Source of the DNA: G963664835 sp963664835
GTDB lineage: Bacteria; Chloroflexota; UBA6077; FW602-bin22; JBCLEL01
Reading direction: 5' to 3'
Length of the DNA stretch: 64,000 nucleotides
Assembly (NCBI GenBank): GCA_963664835.2
Contig: CAXXUG010000004.1
Coordinates: 124,001 to 188,000 of the forward strand
Shown: positions 36,067 to 45,075 of the stretch, piece after piece
How the letters are laid out: every line of letters starts with the position of its first letter
Position numbering within the stretch: position 1 is the stretch's first letter
The notes under the pieces: generated by a model
Seen by the model: the letters and a program-made list of their open reading frames with translations, nothing else
What the model was told of the DNA's origin: nothing
Databases searched by the model: none
Program-made: the position numbers and the translations under genes

Positions 36067-37149
36067 TTACGGGTCCTGGTAGGTGATGGGTCTAGGCTCC
36101 AGCATTTCTACCAACTTGTCCTTGATCGCGAAGGCGGTGAAGAAATTGCCCAGCGGATTGTAGTGACCTATGAAGTATCTCGAAAGGTAATCTTCGAGGC
36201 CTATGTCGAACTTGGCGAAGTCCGCTTCGTGGGCCTGCAGCAGGTCTATGTAGGCGAGTCCCCGGTCGTTGAGGTGATCAACGAACTCTTGATCGAACCG
36301 CCGGCCGTCCTTGAATGCCTTAGCGATGGCCCGGGCACCATATGACAGGACGATGAGCAACTTCGTCCTGCGGGACTCGGCAAACTCGGCAACTTTATCG
36401 ATGATTTTCATGCTGCCGAACAGTGCAGCCTCGGTGTAATCGGTCCGTTCGCCAAAATCGAGCAGGCTGTCCCCGGGGAACTCCTTGACGTGTTCGAGGT
36501 ACTGCAATCTTGTACGGAGGTCGAAGTTGTTCTTAAACGTTTCGAAGACCCACTCTAGATTACAGAGATTGTAGAGTGATTCGGGAGTTGGGCAGGCGTT
36601 CGGGTACTCTACGACCGCGCGAGTCGCTAAATCCACTCCGATGTGAGGCAGTGTCGGCGCGATGTGCTGGTCGTTTTTTCCGGTGTAGATGCTCTGCCAA
36701 CTGGTGAAACTACGGAAGTGGTCGTCCTCGAAGACGCCGAACAGGATGCACTCAGCCGGCGCGCGCGCCTCTTCGCGCTTCATGCGCAGGTACGTCTGGT
36801 AGACGGAGTAGCCGCCGATACCAAAATTACGCACCGGTTCGCAGAGATGGGCGGCCAAGACCTCCTGCCAGGTTTCGCCATCGCTGACCTGTTCACAGTT
36901 GGTGAAGCTGTTGCCGTAGGAATTGATCCGGCAGAGAAGCTCCGCGTATCTTATGGTGCGGCGGGCTTCGATGGCGTCATAGGTGTAGACGGACGTCGAG
37001 TCGTCGATTCCATCGTGGCGGCGTCGGGTGCGATGAAGGTAGCCAAGCTCCGGGTCGTACTTGGAGAACGGGAACTCCTCGCCGGCAAGCCACCTGTCGA
37101 CCTCCGCCGGCTGGTAGACCAAGCCTTCCAGGTGTTTGCGAATATCCAT
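36067..37149 (-). CDS. SGNH-type hydrolase paralogue with GNS instead of GDS
   Basis: A 360-residue paralogue of the protein at 33241-34329, similar along the whole length (for example GETWQEVLAAHLCEPVRNFG). The nucleophile block reads YGNSFTNC: Ser81 is kept but Asp80 is Asn. The C-terminal GHYNPLGNFFTAFA is identical in pattern. Loss of the Asp may alter active-site geometry or be tolerated. ATG 37149 has GGAGG six bases upstream. It lies 28 bases after a PhyH gene; the RAYT-containing gap separates it from the AKR gene. Confidence 0.77.
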   Translation of the reverse strand: MDIRKHLEGLVYQPAEVDRWLAGEEFPFSKYDPELGYLHRTRRRHDGIDDSTSVYTYDAIEARRTIRYAELLCRINSYGNSFTNCEQVSDGETWQEVLAAHLCEPVRNFGIGGYSVYQTYLRMKREEARAPAECILFGVFEDDHFRSFTSWQSIYTGKNDQHIAPTLPHIGVDLATRAVVEYPNACPTPESLYNLCNLEWVFETFKNNFDLRTRLQYLEHVKEFPGDSLLDFGERTDYTEAALFGSMKIIDKVAEFAESRRTKLLIVLSYGARAIAKAFKDGRRFDQEFVDHLNDRGLAYIDLLQAHEADFAKFDIGLEDYLSRYFIGHYNPLGNFFTAFAIKDKLVEMLEPRPITYQDP

Positions 37150-37177
37150 GCCGGACCTCCAAGCTCTAAGGCGCTGT

Positions 37178-37987
37178 CTAGTCGACGATTCGGCATTGGC
37201 GCAGCATTGCCTTGCCGCGCTGCGATAGTCCGTCGAAGTCCTGTTGGGTCATCTCGACATACTGGGCGGGCGTAAACCAGGGCAGTGAGTAGGCGATGAC
37301 CAGCTCCGGCCTGGGATGGTCCGAGCGGTTTGGCGTCCCTCGATGAATCGGACGTGGGTCCTGGATCCACAGGGCGCCCTTCTTCATGTTCAGTCTGCGC
37401 GTGCAAAAATCACCGTTCTGGACGATCTCGTCGTAGTGGTCCTCCATTGCCGGATCGGCGAGGTACTGGGTGCCGGGGATGATTTCAAAGCTGCCGTTGT
37501 CTTCCACCGTGTCCACGAGTGGGATCTTTACGCCAAAATGGGGACAGACCTCCATCCCGACGTGGGGGGAAACAAGCGGTATGTCGCGGTGCCAGGGCTG
37601 GTATTCGCTGCCGGGATACGGGTTGTTCGAAGAATAGAGCGTGATCAAATAGTCGTCGGTGCCCCAGTAACGGTCCAAGAACTCGAGCAGGACCGGATTC
37701 TCGTAGACTTCGGGGTCGGAAAAAGGAGGCTGCCAAGGCACCTCCACGTTGTAGCGATTGACGTTTTGCAGCCGGCCCTGGCCGGTGGGCCGGTCGCCGA
37801 CAACCGTAGGCTCGAACTCTGGGCCCGGCGTTTCGTGTCCCATGGTCATGGCTCTCACGTTTTCCAATAGGGGCAGGAAGGCCGCGTGAATCGCATCGAC
37901 CTTTTCCGCCGGTAAGAGGTCTTCGAAGATCACGTAACCGTTAATCTTGAACTCGGCGAGCATCTGCCGGATGTTGTAGCTGGTCAA
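37178..37987 (-). CDS. Phytanoyl-CoA dioxygenase family (PhyH) oxygenase
   Basis: A 269-residue Fe(II)/2-oxoglutarate oxygenase of the same subfamily as those at 9991 and 56970 (shared GRLQNVNRYNVEVPW and SSNNPYPGSEYQ). The iron ligands are HRD in PWHRDIPL and His in IHRGTPNRSDH, with Arg in HPRPEL for 2-oxoglutarate. The start is TTG 37987 with GAGGAAT about eight bases upstream. A short insertion relative to the others (MTMGHETPGPEFEPTV) lies before the GRLQNVN block. It is followed closely by an SGNH gene. Confidence 0.92.
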   Translation of the reverse strand: MTSYNIRQMLAEFKINGYVIFEDLLPAEKVDAIHAAFLPLLENVRAMTMGHETPGPEFEPTVVGDRPTGQGRLQNVNRYNVEVPWQPPFSDPEVYENPVLLEFLDRYWGTDDYLITLYSSNNPYPGSEYQPWHRDIPLVSPHVGMEVCPHFGVKIPLVDTVEDNGSFEIIPGTQYLADPAMEDHYDEIVQNGDFCTRRLNMKKGALWIQDPRPIHRGTPNRSDHPRPELVIAYSLPWFTPAQYVEMTQQDFDGLSQRGKAMLRQCRIVD

Positions 37988-38118
37988 CGTCGATTCCTCA
38001 GAAACTCTCGTTGTGGGTCATCTGGAATTCGGGCTATTCAGGATTGTTCCAACGGCAAAGTTGGATGCGCTCCGGCGAGAACGACGGACAGGCGAGTTTA
38101 GGCAAAGAGTATCCATCG

Positions 38119-38965
38119 TCACTGATTCTTGCGCCCCATTGCGGGGTCAGTATCGCTGAACGGCCTGGGAACGGACGCGACGGATTCGACTATGCGGCAG
38201 TTTCCCAACAACCTTCTCCCTCGTTCCGATAGACGATCATAGTCTGCCTGGGTAACCTCCACGTGCCGGTTATGGACGAAATCACGAGTGTGATAGGTGT
38301 TGGTCGGATAGGGTCGGGGCTTTTGAGAGCGATTGGGAGTCCCTCGGTGCAGTGTCCGCGGTCCCCTTGACGAACATGGAGCCCTTTTTGAGGTCCACCC
38401 TTCGCGTCGGAACGCCGGCTTCCTCCAACATCCTCGCGTCAAAGTGGGACGACGAGATGGTCGGATGGGGCAGAAACTCGGTGCAGGGCGCCACTTCGGT
38501 GCTTCCGTTCACTTCATCGATATCGAGCAGGGCCAGTCTGGCGCCGACCACTCTTGGCGGCGAATACTGCGAGGGATATGGAGGATCGAAGGTCAGGGCG
38601 GTATCCCGATGCCAGTTCTGGTACCCGCTGCCGGGCATCGAAGTGTCGCAGGCGATACCGGAGAGGAGGTAGTCGTCGGTGCCCCAGAGGCGGTCCAGGA
38701 ACTCCATCAAGGCCGGGTGCTCGATTATCTCTGGATCGTTGAATGGCATCCTCCAGGGCCACTGGATGCTATAGCGATTCAGTCGATCGATATGGCCTCC
38801 CGGAAGGGACTCGGGATGTTCATACTTTAGCCACTCGTCCAGTAGTTGCTCGTGCTCTTTCCGTATCCGAACGGCCTTTTGCGGTGTGGTGAAATCTTCG
38901 AATACGACGTAGCCATTGATCTTGAAACAGATGAGCATCTTGTCGATGTCGTACTGAGTTTGCAT
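38119..38965 (-). pseudogene. PhyH gene with one frameshift in a G-run
   Basis: The first about 200 residues (ATG 38965, with AAAGG upstream) are normal and include the iron pair in NWHRDTAL. After SMFVKG the frame is lost. Deleting one base from the four-base run at 38363-38366 restores FVKGPRTLHRGTPNRSQK, which carries the second iron His, and continues to the expected C-terminus (ERGRRLLGNCRIVE). As written, the protein lacks the distal His and would be inactive. The homopolymer site makes either a recent mutation or a sequencing error possible. It is closest to the PhyH at 39010-39795. Confidence 0.85.
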
Positions 38966-39009
38966 GGACTGCAACCTTTACTCGCCCCCGAACTGGTTTT
39001 TAGCGACGG

Positions 39010-39795
39010 TCAAACAGGTTCCAAAATTCGGCAGTTGCGCAGCAAGCGCTTGCCGCGATGCGAGAGCCGATCGAAGACCGATCGTTTCATCTCCACGTTG
39101 TGATTGTGGGTAAACCCCGGTGGGTGAAATACAAGGGTAGCCAATGGCCTGGGATCAACGGTTAGATTGGGAGTTCCTCTGTGGATTACCCGTGGGTCCA
39201 GAATCCAGAGCGAGCCTTTCTTGAGATTTACGCGCCGGCTTGGAACGCCGGCGGCTTCCAGCATTTCGGCACCGAAGTATTGTGAGTTCGATTCTGGATG
39301 TGGCATGAACTGACTGGAGGGAATCAACTCCGGACTGCCGTTCTCCTCGACAATGTCCACCAAGGCGAGCTTGGCACCGATAACCGGTGGGGGTATGTAC
39401 CTCTCGGGGTAGGGAGACTCGACCTCCAAGCCAATATCGCGGTGCCAGCGCTGATACCCGCTGCCAAGGATCGGAGCGTCGCACCTGGTCCAGGTAAAGA
39501 GGAAATCGTCGCGCCCCCACAGCTTCTCCAGGAACGCCATCAGGGCAAGATGTTCGACGATGGCCGGATCGTCGAAGGGCGGCCTCCAGGGAAATTGGAC
39601 CCCGTACCTGCCGATCCGGTCGATGCGTTGCCGCGAATCTGGGTTGTCACGGGCTATCTCTTGCTCCAAGAGGGGTCGGTAGGCGGCCCAAATGTTTTCT
39701 ATCTTCTCCGCCGGAGCGAATCCCTCGATGACCGCGTAGCCGCTTAATCGGAAGTGCTGGAGAAGGTCGTCAACGTGTTCACTTGAACCATTCAT
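39010..39795 (-). CDS. Phytanoyl-CoA dioxygenase family (PhyH) oxygenase
   Basis: A 261-residue oxygenase with HRD in RWHRDIGLE and distal His in VIHRGTPNLT. It shares TRCDAPILGSGYQRWH-like and LPHP-type sequences with the frameshifted gene just downstream (38119), so this pair is a tandem duplication. ATG 39795 has AGGAGAGG five bases upstream; a longer frame starting 30 codons earlier has no such site. It lies between the GH-D-like gene and the other PhyH genes of the cluster. Confidence 0.92.
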   Translation of the reverse strand: MNGSSEHVDDLLQHFRLSGYAVIEGFAPAEKIENIWAAYRPLLEQEIARDNPDSRQRIDRIGRYGVQFPWRPPFDDPAIVEHLALMAFLEKLWGRDDFLFTWTRCDAPILGSGYQRWHRDIGLEVESPYPERYIPPPVIGAKLALVDIVEENGSPELIPSSQFMPHPESNSQYFGAEMLEAAGVPSRRVNLKKGSLWILDPRVIHRGTPNLTVDPRPLATLVFHPPGFTHNHNVEMKRSVFDRLSHRGKRLLRNCRILEPV

Positions 39796-39908
39796 GCAGA
39801 CCTCTCCTAGCCATGCAAAGCTTACGCCTTCTAAAGGCTCAGGCCATTTCCGCGAACAACGCTCTCGTATGACGAATCCGGCCAAGCCGGCGGCCGCCCT
39901 CGGATACT

Positions 39909-41885
39909 CTACTTGCGCAGAGAAACGTATCCTCCCTGCGGCACCGGCAGATCAACCAATAGGGTTCCGTCGGCGCCCGTCAATGTCGACTCAGACAGCG
40001 GCGATAGGTCGTAGTTGTGCACCGTCGCCCGGAACCCTCCGTCAATGTTCAAGAGGATGGTGTAGAGAGAGTCCTCGTCGGTGCAGTTGAAAAGGTAGAC
40101 CTCATCAGCATCTGCACGCAGCGGCACTTTCAACGCGGGATAGCTGGCATAGCTTACGAACGCCTTCCGATCGCGCTCGATCAGGATCGTCGAAGACATC
40201 GAATCATCCTGGACCGGTCTCATCTGGCCGTAGCGAAAGTCCTGCTTGTGCGTCTGGTAGAAGGACAACCAGGCTTTGAGTATTCGACGATGCTCGTCGG
40301 TCATGTTGATCAGGTCGGCGCCTATCTGGGGGACGCCGGAGGCGACCATTGTTGAGATCATCTTGGCAACTGTCTGATCGTTCTCCTCGATGTGCCACCA
40401 GACCGGGTCGTTGTGGACGGCGACGCCAGGGGGGATGTAGGAGCGGAGAACGAGGCACTGCCTTCGATTCATGTCGTAGCTGCCACCCTCGCCGGAATCC
40501 GGCGAACGGTGGGCAGTGGCGTTGTAGATGTTGCTGATGTTCGAGTAGCGGGCCCTGAACTCGATTACGGCATTGGGATTGACCTCGTCACACGCCTCGC
40601 GGATGCGAGTGAACGTGTCGGCGACGGCGAGACCGATGGCCGAGTAGTTGTGCTCGTGGTCGGCAACGCACCGCTCGAGGCTGGTGGAGTCGATCATATC
40701 GACGGTGTAACCGTCCGCCCCTGTCTCTCTCAGCACCCTCGCCATGACCTCGGGAACATACTGCTGAGTAATGGGGTTTCGCGGGCAAAGATAGGAGGTG
40801 AACACATTGTATTGCCGATCGGCCGGATCGATATCGAGCTCGACCAACGCCTCACTAAGCTGTTGGCGGACCTTGGTCTGCCGGCCGGCCATCCAGGGCG
40901 AAATCCAGAGCATACTCAGCAGATCCGTGCTCTTGAGCTTGCCGATGAAGCCTGGGAGGTCGGGGAACTTGGGACTGGCCTCGAAGTCGCCGACGTACTC
41001 CGGAAATCCCCAGGTCATCTCCCTACCCTTGAACTTCGTTTCCACGTCGCCAAACCAGCTAAGCCAATTGATCAGACCCCGCACACCGAGCTCTTTCAAT
41101 ACCGGCGCCACCTCCGACAGCTCATCGGGACCTATGCTCTCTGGCCGCCTGAAATCCCACTCGCCCTTTGGGGCTCCCCAAGGGGCCCACACCGGCTCCC
41201 AGGCAGGATCCGGGCTGGGACGAAATCGGGCGCCGACTTTTTCGTCGTGGACTGAGCGGAATAGCCGGAGAGTATCGAACCATGACAAGCCGCTGGAGAC
41301 GAAGAAGCCATCACGATGTTCGCTGACGGGACCGACAGAGTGGCCATTTATCGGCCGATGCAAGCTGAAATTGGCGACTCCGCGAGGTTGGCTGCCGGAG
41401 GGGACATGGGTGGTCACCTGGTGTTCCAACTCTGTCTCAATCCGCTGGTCGAGGAAGGCAACCGCAAGGGTAGTGGCGCCCTGCCGGTTCTTTCCGATGA
41501 TGATGGGAATGCTGCGGTCGGCCATGGTTTGATGTTCCGGGTCGCCAAGCGTCCGCGGTGGACGTCGCTGTAGGCCGATAAACTCGAGGTGAGTCTCGAG
41601 TTGCCACGGCATCCAGACCTGCTGCAAGTCCACACTGCTGCTCACCGAATCCAGTGTGTAACGATGCAAAGTGAACGCGTGGCCGGAATCGCGCCGCAAG
41701 CTGAACTCGCCCAGCGTGTAGGCTTTTTCGCGAGTCTCTTCCAAGACGAGGGTATATCCATCGGCCTGATAGGTCGCGCTGGCGCCACTCTCGCTCTGAG
41801 AGACAAGCCGCCATTCCGACACAGGCGGATTGAGGTCGAATTCCAACTCAACTTCAGCGCCGCGCACAAGTCGCTTGATATGCAA
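39909..41885 (-). CDS. Clan GH-D-like glycoside hydrolase (alpha-galactosidase-type TIM barrel)
   Basis: A 658-residue protein: an N-terminal beta-sandwich (to about residue 240), a TIM barrel and a C-terminal beta domain, as in GH36/GH31 relatives. The likely nucleophile is Asp in GADGYTVDMIDS, and the barrel ends with VASGVPQIGADLINM, as in these families. I chose TTG 41885, which has GGGAGG seven bases upstream; an ATG five codons earlier (41900) lacks a site. There is no signal peptide. It is the first gene of the leftward cluster with PhyH, SGNH, AKR and sulfatase-like genes. The sugar specificity is uncertain. Confidence 0.8.
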   Translation of the reverse strand: MHIKRLVRGAEVELEFDLNPPVSEWRLVSQSESGASATYQADGYTLVLEETREKAYTLGEFSLRRDSGHAFTLHRYTLDSVSSSVDLQQVWMPWQLETHLEFIGLQRRPPRTLGDPEHQTMADRSIPIIIGKNRQGATTLAVAFLDQRIETELEHQVTTHVPSGSQPRGVANFSLHRPINGHSVGPVSEHRDGFFVSSGLSWFDTLRLFRSVHDEKVGARFRPSPDPAWEPVWAPWGAPKGEWDFRRPESIGPDELSEVAPVLKELGVRGLINWLSWFGDVETKFKGREMTWGFPEYVGDFEASPKFPDLPGFIGKLKSTDLLSMLWISPWMAGRQTKVRQQLSEALVELDIDPADRQYNVFTSYLCPRNPITQQYVPEVMARVLRETGADGYTVDMIDSTSLERCVADHEHNYSAIGLAVADTFTRIREACDEVNPNAVIEFRARYSNISNIYNATAHRSPDSGEGGSYDMNRRQCLVLRSYIPPGVAVHNDPVWWHIEENDQTVAKMISTMVASGVPQIGADLINMTDEHRRILKAWLSFYQTHKQDFRYGQMRPVQDDSMSSTILIERDRKAFVSYASYPALKVPLRADADEVYLFNCTDEDSLYTILLNIDGGFRATVHNYDLSPLSESTLTGADGTLLVDLPVPQGGYVSLRK

Positions 41886-42130
41886 TGCACGACCTCCCAT
41901 TCCCAAAGTCGAAGCTCTGAGCGACTACATACCATAATATAGGATGTAGCCGGCCAGCGTCGCTGATATGCCGAGGGCCTCCGGAAAGCGCCTTTAGCTT
42001 GGATTGGGCTACGCGACGACCCTATCTATCGGGTCGGAAGGGTTGGTGCGGACTAGGATGACGAATCCAGAACAGTATTCGATCGGGGATCAGAAGGTGC
42101 GGTCGCTCACGTGGTCTAAGGGTAGCTATC

Positions 42131-43084
42131 TTGGCCGTTAGGGCGCGGACCCCGGCACGATTCCGCCGTTGGTTTGATCCCTTAGCGCTTCAGCGGATGG
42201 GACTGAGTTGGCTGGGCCGCGCGCTGACGTACATCGTGCTCGCCGAAGTCACCTACGTTTTCCTGTACCCGGTGGTCTACATGGCCTCGACCTCGTTCAA
42301 GTCGCCGGCCGACCTGTATGATCTGACCGTCTATTGGATACCAACCGAGCTATACCTAGAGCACTACGACGTCGCCATCGAGGCGACAAACTACTTTCAT
42401 TCGCTCAGAAACAGTGTGCTTACCAGCCTGCCCGCGGCCATCGGGCAGGTTCTCATCTGTTCGTTCGTGGCCTATGGGTTCGCCCGGATACCCTTCCCGG
42501 GCCGGGATCTGCTGTTCCTGCTCGTCATCTTTACCTTCATCATTCCCCCTCAGACCGTCGTCGTACCGCTGTTCTTCCTCTACCTGGAGCTTGGCTGGCT
42601 GAACACGTATTGGCCCTGGATCGCGCCGGCCTGGCTGGGTCATGGGGTGAAGGGGGCGATCTTCGTGTTGATATTCCGGCAGTTCTTCCGGGGCCTGCCG
42701 GTGGAGTTGGAGGATGCGGCGTTTGTCGATGGAGCCAGCCGGCTGCGGGTCTTCTGGCAGATCATCCTGCCGCTGGCTTCGCCGGCGATCCTGGTGGTGT
42801 TCCTGTTCTCGCTGGTCTGGAACTGGAACGACGTGTTCATGCCAACTGTGTTTCTACACGGCGGTCTGGACAATGCGACTCTGCCCGCGCGCCTGCTTCT
42901 GATCGTAAGCTACTTCTTCTCCCAGGGGTCGGGGAAGGACGAAGGAGTGGCGCACGGTGTCCACGTGAACGACGGCTTGATGATGGCGGCAACGGTCCTA
43001 GTTGTCTTGCCGCAGATACTGATCTACGTCTTCCTACAGCGGTATTTCGTCGAGAGCATCGACCGGACCGGCCTGGTTGAGTGA
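42131..43084 (+). CDS. Orphan carbohydrate ABC transporter permease, MalG type
   Basis: A 317-residue permease with six transmembrane segments and the EAA loop (LEDAAFVDGASRLRVFWQI). It is very similar to the permease at 62079-63011 (for example PAWLGHGVKGA and QRYFVESI-RTGLVE). Neither a binding protein nor a MalF-type partner lies beside it on this strand, and it is flanked by leftward operons. It is therefore either an orphan that pairs with subunits elsewhere or the remainder of a deleted operon. The start is TTG 42131 with only a weak ribosome site. Confidence 0.9.
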   Translation: MAVRARTPARFRRWFDPLALQRMGLSWLGRALTYIVLAEVTYVFLYPVVYMASTSFKSPADLYDLTVYWIPTELYLEHYDVAIEATNYFHSLRNSVLTSLPAAIGQVLICSFVAYGFARIPFPGRDLLFLLVIFTFIIPPQTVVVPLFFLYLELGWLNTYWPWIAPAWLGHGVKGAIFVLIFRQFFRGLPVELEDAAFVDGASRLRVFWQIILPLASPAILVVFLFSLVWNWNDVFMPTVFLHGGLDNATLPARLLLIVSYFFSQGSGKDEGVAHGVHVNDGLMMAATVLVVLPQILIYVFLQRYFVESIDRTGLVE

Positions 43085-43153
43085 ATGCGGGAACGCACTG
43101 GTCCCGGGAAGTCCGCGAAAGGAGACAGGATCGATGCGACACCCGGTCCTTGC

Positions 43154-43222
43154 CTGGGGACAAGTCGCAGCACTATATTTCCCGTCCCCGCCCCTTTGGA
43201 TTCCTTCCTTCGCCGAAGTAAC
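43154..43222. repeat. Dispersed hairpin repeat, degenerate right half
   Basis: GGGGACAAGTCGCAGCACTA is a decayed central part, followed by TTTCCCGTCCCCGCCCCTTT and a right-end signature GGATTCCTTCCTTCGCCGAA. The hairpins no longer pair perfectly. Confidence 0.65.
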
Positions 43223-43250
43223 TGTGTTGAGCGTCAAGCATTCTCGTTTG

Positions 43251-43320
43251 GCCGGCGGATTCTGCCGTGCCCAGGCCCGACCCCAGCGGGGGACAAGCCC
43301 CCGCGCTACATTCTCTCGTT
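43251..43320. repeat. Dispersed hairpin repeat, GATTCTGCC subtype
   Basis: GCGGATTCTGCCGTGCCC is followed by CCGACCCCAGCGGGGGACAA and GCCCCCGCGCTACATTCTC. It belongs to the same subtype as the copies at 12181 and 23661. With the neighbouring degenerate copy it fills most of the 384-base gap (43085-43468), in which I see no gene. Confidence 0.82.
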
Positions 43321-43468
43321 CCGCGCTCGGCCGGCAGTCGACAGTTCGGCAGGCCTTGCCTGTGGAGAGCGGGCATCAAGTGCGATTGGAGGGCACACTT
43401 CGCGCCACATACGAAATGGAGGAGCCGGCTCTATTGCCCTGGGTGACTCCTCTGGGGCGGTGCGCCGT

Positions 43469-45052
43469 TTATGGCTGGCGCAGCCATTGGTCCTCGAAGC
43501 GGTCGCGAGGTTGCCAGCCGAGCAGCTTCTTGGCCTTGTCGTTGGGAAACTTGCCGTGCGGCATGTCGCCGTTTATGTGAAACACCTCAAAGGGACTGGG
43601 AAGGGAGGGAGTCTTGAGAGCCAAACGCACCGCCTCGGCGGCGTCCTGCCAGGACACCAACATCACCCATGCGCCAAGTGGCTGCGGTGGATGTGGGTTC
43701 GACGGGTTGTTGAAGTTGCCGAACAGCAGGGCCGGCACCTCCAAGCCATGCTCCTCCGCAAAGATTCGGCAGATCTCCTGGCCGAGGAACTTGGTCAGGC
43801 CGTAGAGGTCGCCGCAGGGACGTGCCGGCACGTCCGGCGGAACGCCGAACTCGTACCAGTACCCCGACGGAAAATTGTGGGTGACCTGAGCCGGCCCGGT
43901 GTGGACGATGCGGCGTATGCCGTGGTGAACGGCCGCCCGCATGACGTTGTATGCGCCGACCAAATTGACCCGGAAGTCGTTTATAGGGTCGCGACGGGTC
44001 ACCGTGCAGTTGATTATCGCGTCCATACCGCGAGCGGCCTCCATCACCTGCGCGGGATTGGACACGTCGACGACACCCGACTCGTGGGGAGGTTCCAGGA
44101 TTCTGGGGAGCGGCGCCCCGGTTGACTGGGGTTTGTTTTCGGCAACTATGCGTTCCAATGGGCGGAGATCGGTCAGGCGCAGAGTGTGGTCGCGGACAAG
44201 CGCTTCGGTCGTGGCCGAGGCCAGGGGACCGCCGGCGCCAAAGATCACCACCCGGCGAATCGGTTTGCTGGCCGGAGTGCTCCCCGCGGGCTCTGGCGAC
44301 GCGTGTTCGACAGCGGTCGCAGATGAAGAAGGCCAATGCAGGTCCGCGCAGAGGTCGTGCCGGGGAGAATAGCCAAACGGCGGCTGGCCGGCCAGACCCA
44401 ACGGGAAACGGGTCCGCCGGCCGGCTCCGACGACGTGGAAAACCCACCAGCCCATCTCCTGCTCGTCCGGAGATGGCTTGAAATCAATCGCTCGCCGGAC
44501 TGCCTGCACCGCGTCTTCAACGTGGAGCCATCGAGGGTCGGGCGTGTCCGCGGCAACGCGGTCGTTGTCGACTATCTCGCCCGAACGCAGACCGATCGCT
44601 TTGATCGACATAACCCGCGCGGATTCGCGAACGGTCAACTCGGCGACGTAGGGGGCCAAGTCGGCGATGTCAGTCGTGGGCCTGGGCGCCCACCACTCGG
44701 AGACTCGCCACTCCGCCGAGTAGCGCTCAAACATCCCAAGGGAACTGAGGAGAATGAAACGGGTTGCCGAGGTAGCGGTGGAGAGCAGATTGTAGGTCTG
44801 CCGGGCGGCGGCGTCGAGGACCTCGTGCGGTGGGTCGTCGGGGTCCACCATCGACAACGAGTGAATGACGACATCGCAGCCGGCGGTGGCCTGCGAGGCG
44901 AAATCACGGTCTCTTGGGTCGCCAACGTGGGTGGGCTCAGGCCCCTCACCATCCGCCGCGAGATCCATCGTCTCGACGGTGTGCTCGAGGGCGAAGGCAT
45001 TGGCCAGGGCTCTGCCCAAGAGGCTATGGCTTCCGGTGATGAGAATGCGCAA
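43469..45052 (-). CDS. Double NAD-dependent epimerase/dehydratase (two extended-SDR domains fused)
   Basis: A 527-residue protein with two successive Rossmann domains. Domain 1 (about 1-210) begins ILITGSHSLLGRAL; domain 2 (about 265-527) begins VVIFGAGGPLASAT. Domain 2 keeps the catalytic Y417-x-x-x-K421 (LYGLTK). In domain 1 the corresponding stretch appears to be Y135-VAEL139, lacking the Lys. One active and one inactive unit are therefore likely, joined by a Ser/Pro-rich linker. The start is TTG 45052 with AGGAGG six bases upstream. It is the last gene of the nine-gene operon starting at 55169 and probably acts on the sugar or sugar-nucleotide imported by that operon. Confidence 0.83.
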   Translation of the reverse strand: MRILITGSHSLLGRALANAFALEHTVETMDLAADGEGPEPTHVGDPRDRDFASQATAGCDVVIHSLSMVDPDDPPHEVLDAAARQTYNLLSTATSATRFILLSSLGMFERYSAEWRVSEWWAPRPTTDIADLAPYVAELTVRESARVMSIKAIGLRSGEIVDNDRVAADTPDPRWLHVEDAVQAVRRAIDFKPSPDEQEMGWWVFHVVGAGRRTRFPLGLAGQPPFGYSPRHDLCADLHWPSSSATAVEHASPEPAGSTPASKPIRRVVIFGAGGPLASATTEALVRDHTLRLTDLRPLERIVAENKPQSTGAPLPRILEPPHESGVVDVSNPAQVMEAARGMDAIINCTVTRRDPINDFRVNLVGAYNVMRAAVHHGIRRIVHTGPAQVTHNFPSGYWYEFGVPPDVPARPCGDLYGLTKFLGQEICRIFAEEHGLEVPALLFGNFNNPSNPHPPQPLGAWVMLVSWQDAAEAVRLALKTPSLPSPFEVFHINGDMPHGKFPNDKAKKLLGWQPRDRFEDQWLRQP

Positions 45053-45075
45053 AGAAATCCTCCTGGCCGGCCGAT

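Noticed and set aside
40392..41255. Open frame of 287 codons on the plus strand
   Set aside because: Antisense to the GH-D-like gene, which has coherent domain structure; shadow created by high GC codon use.
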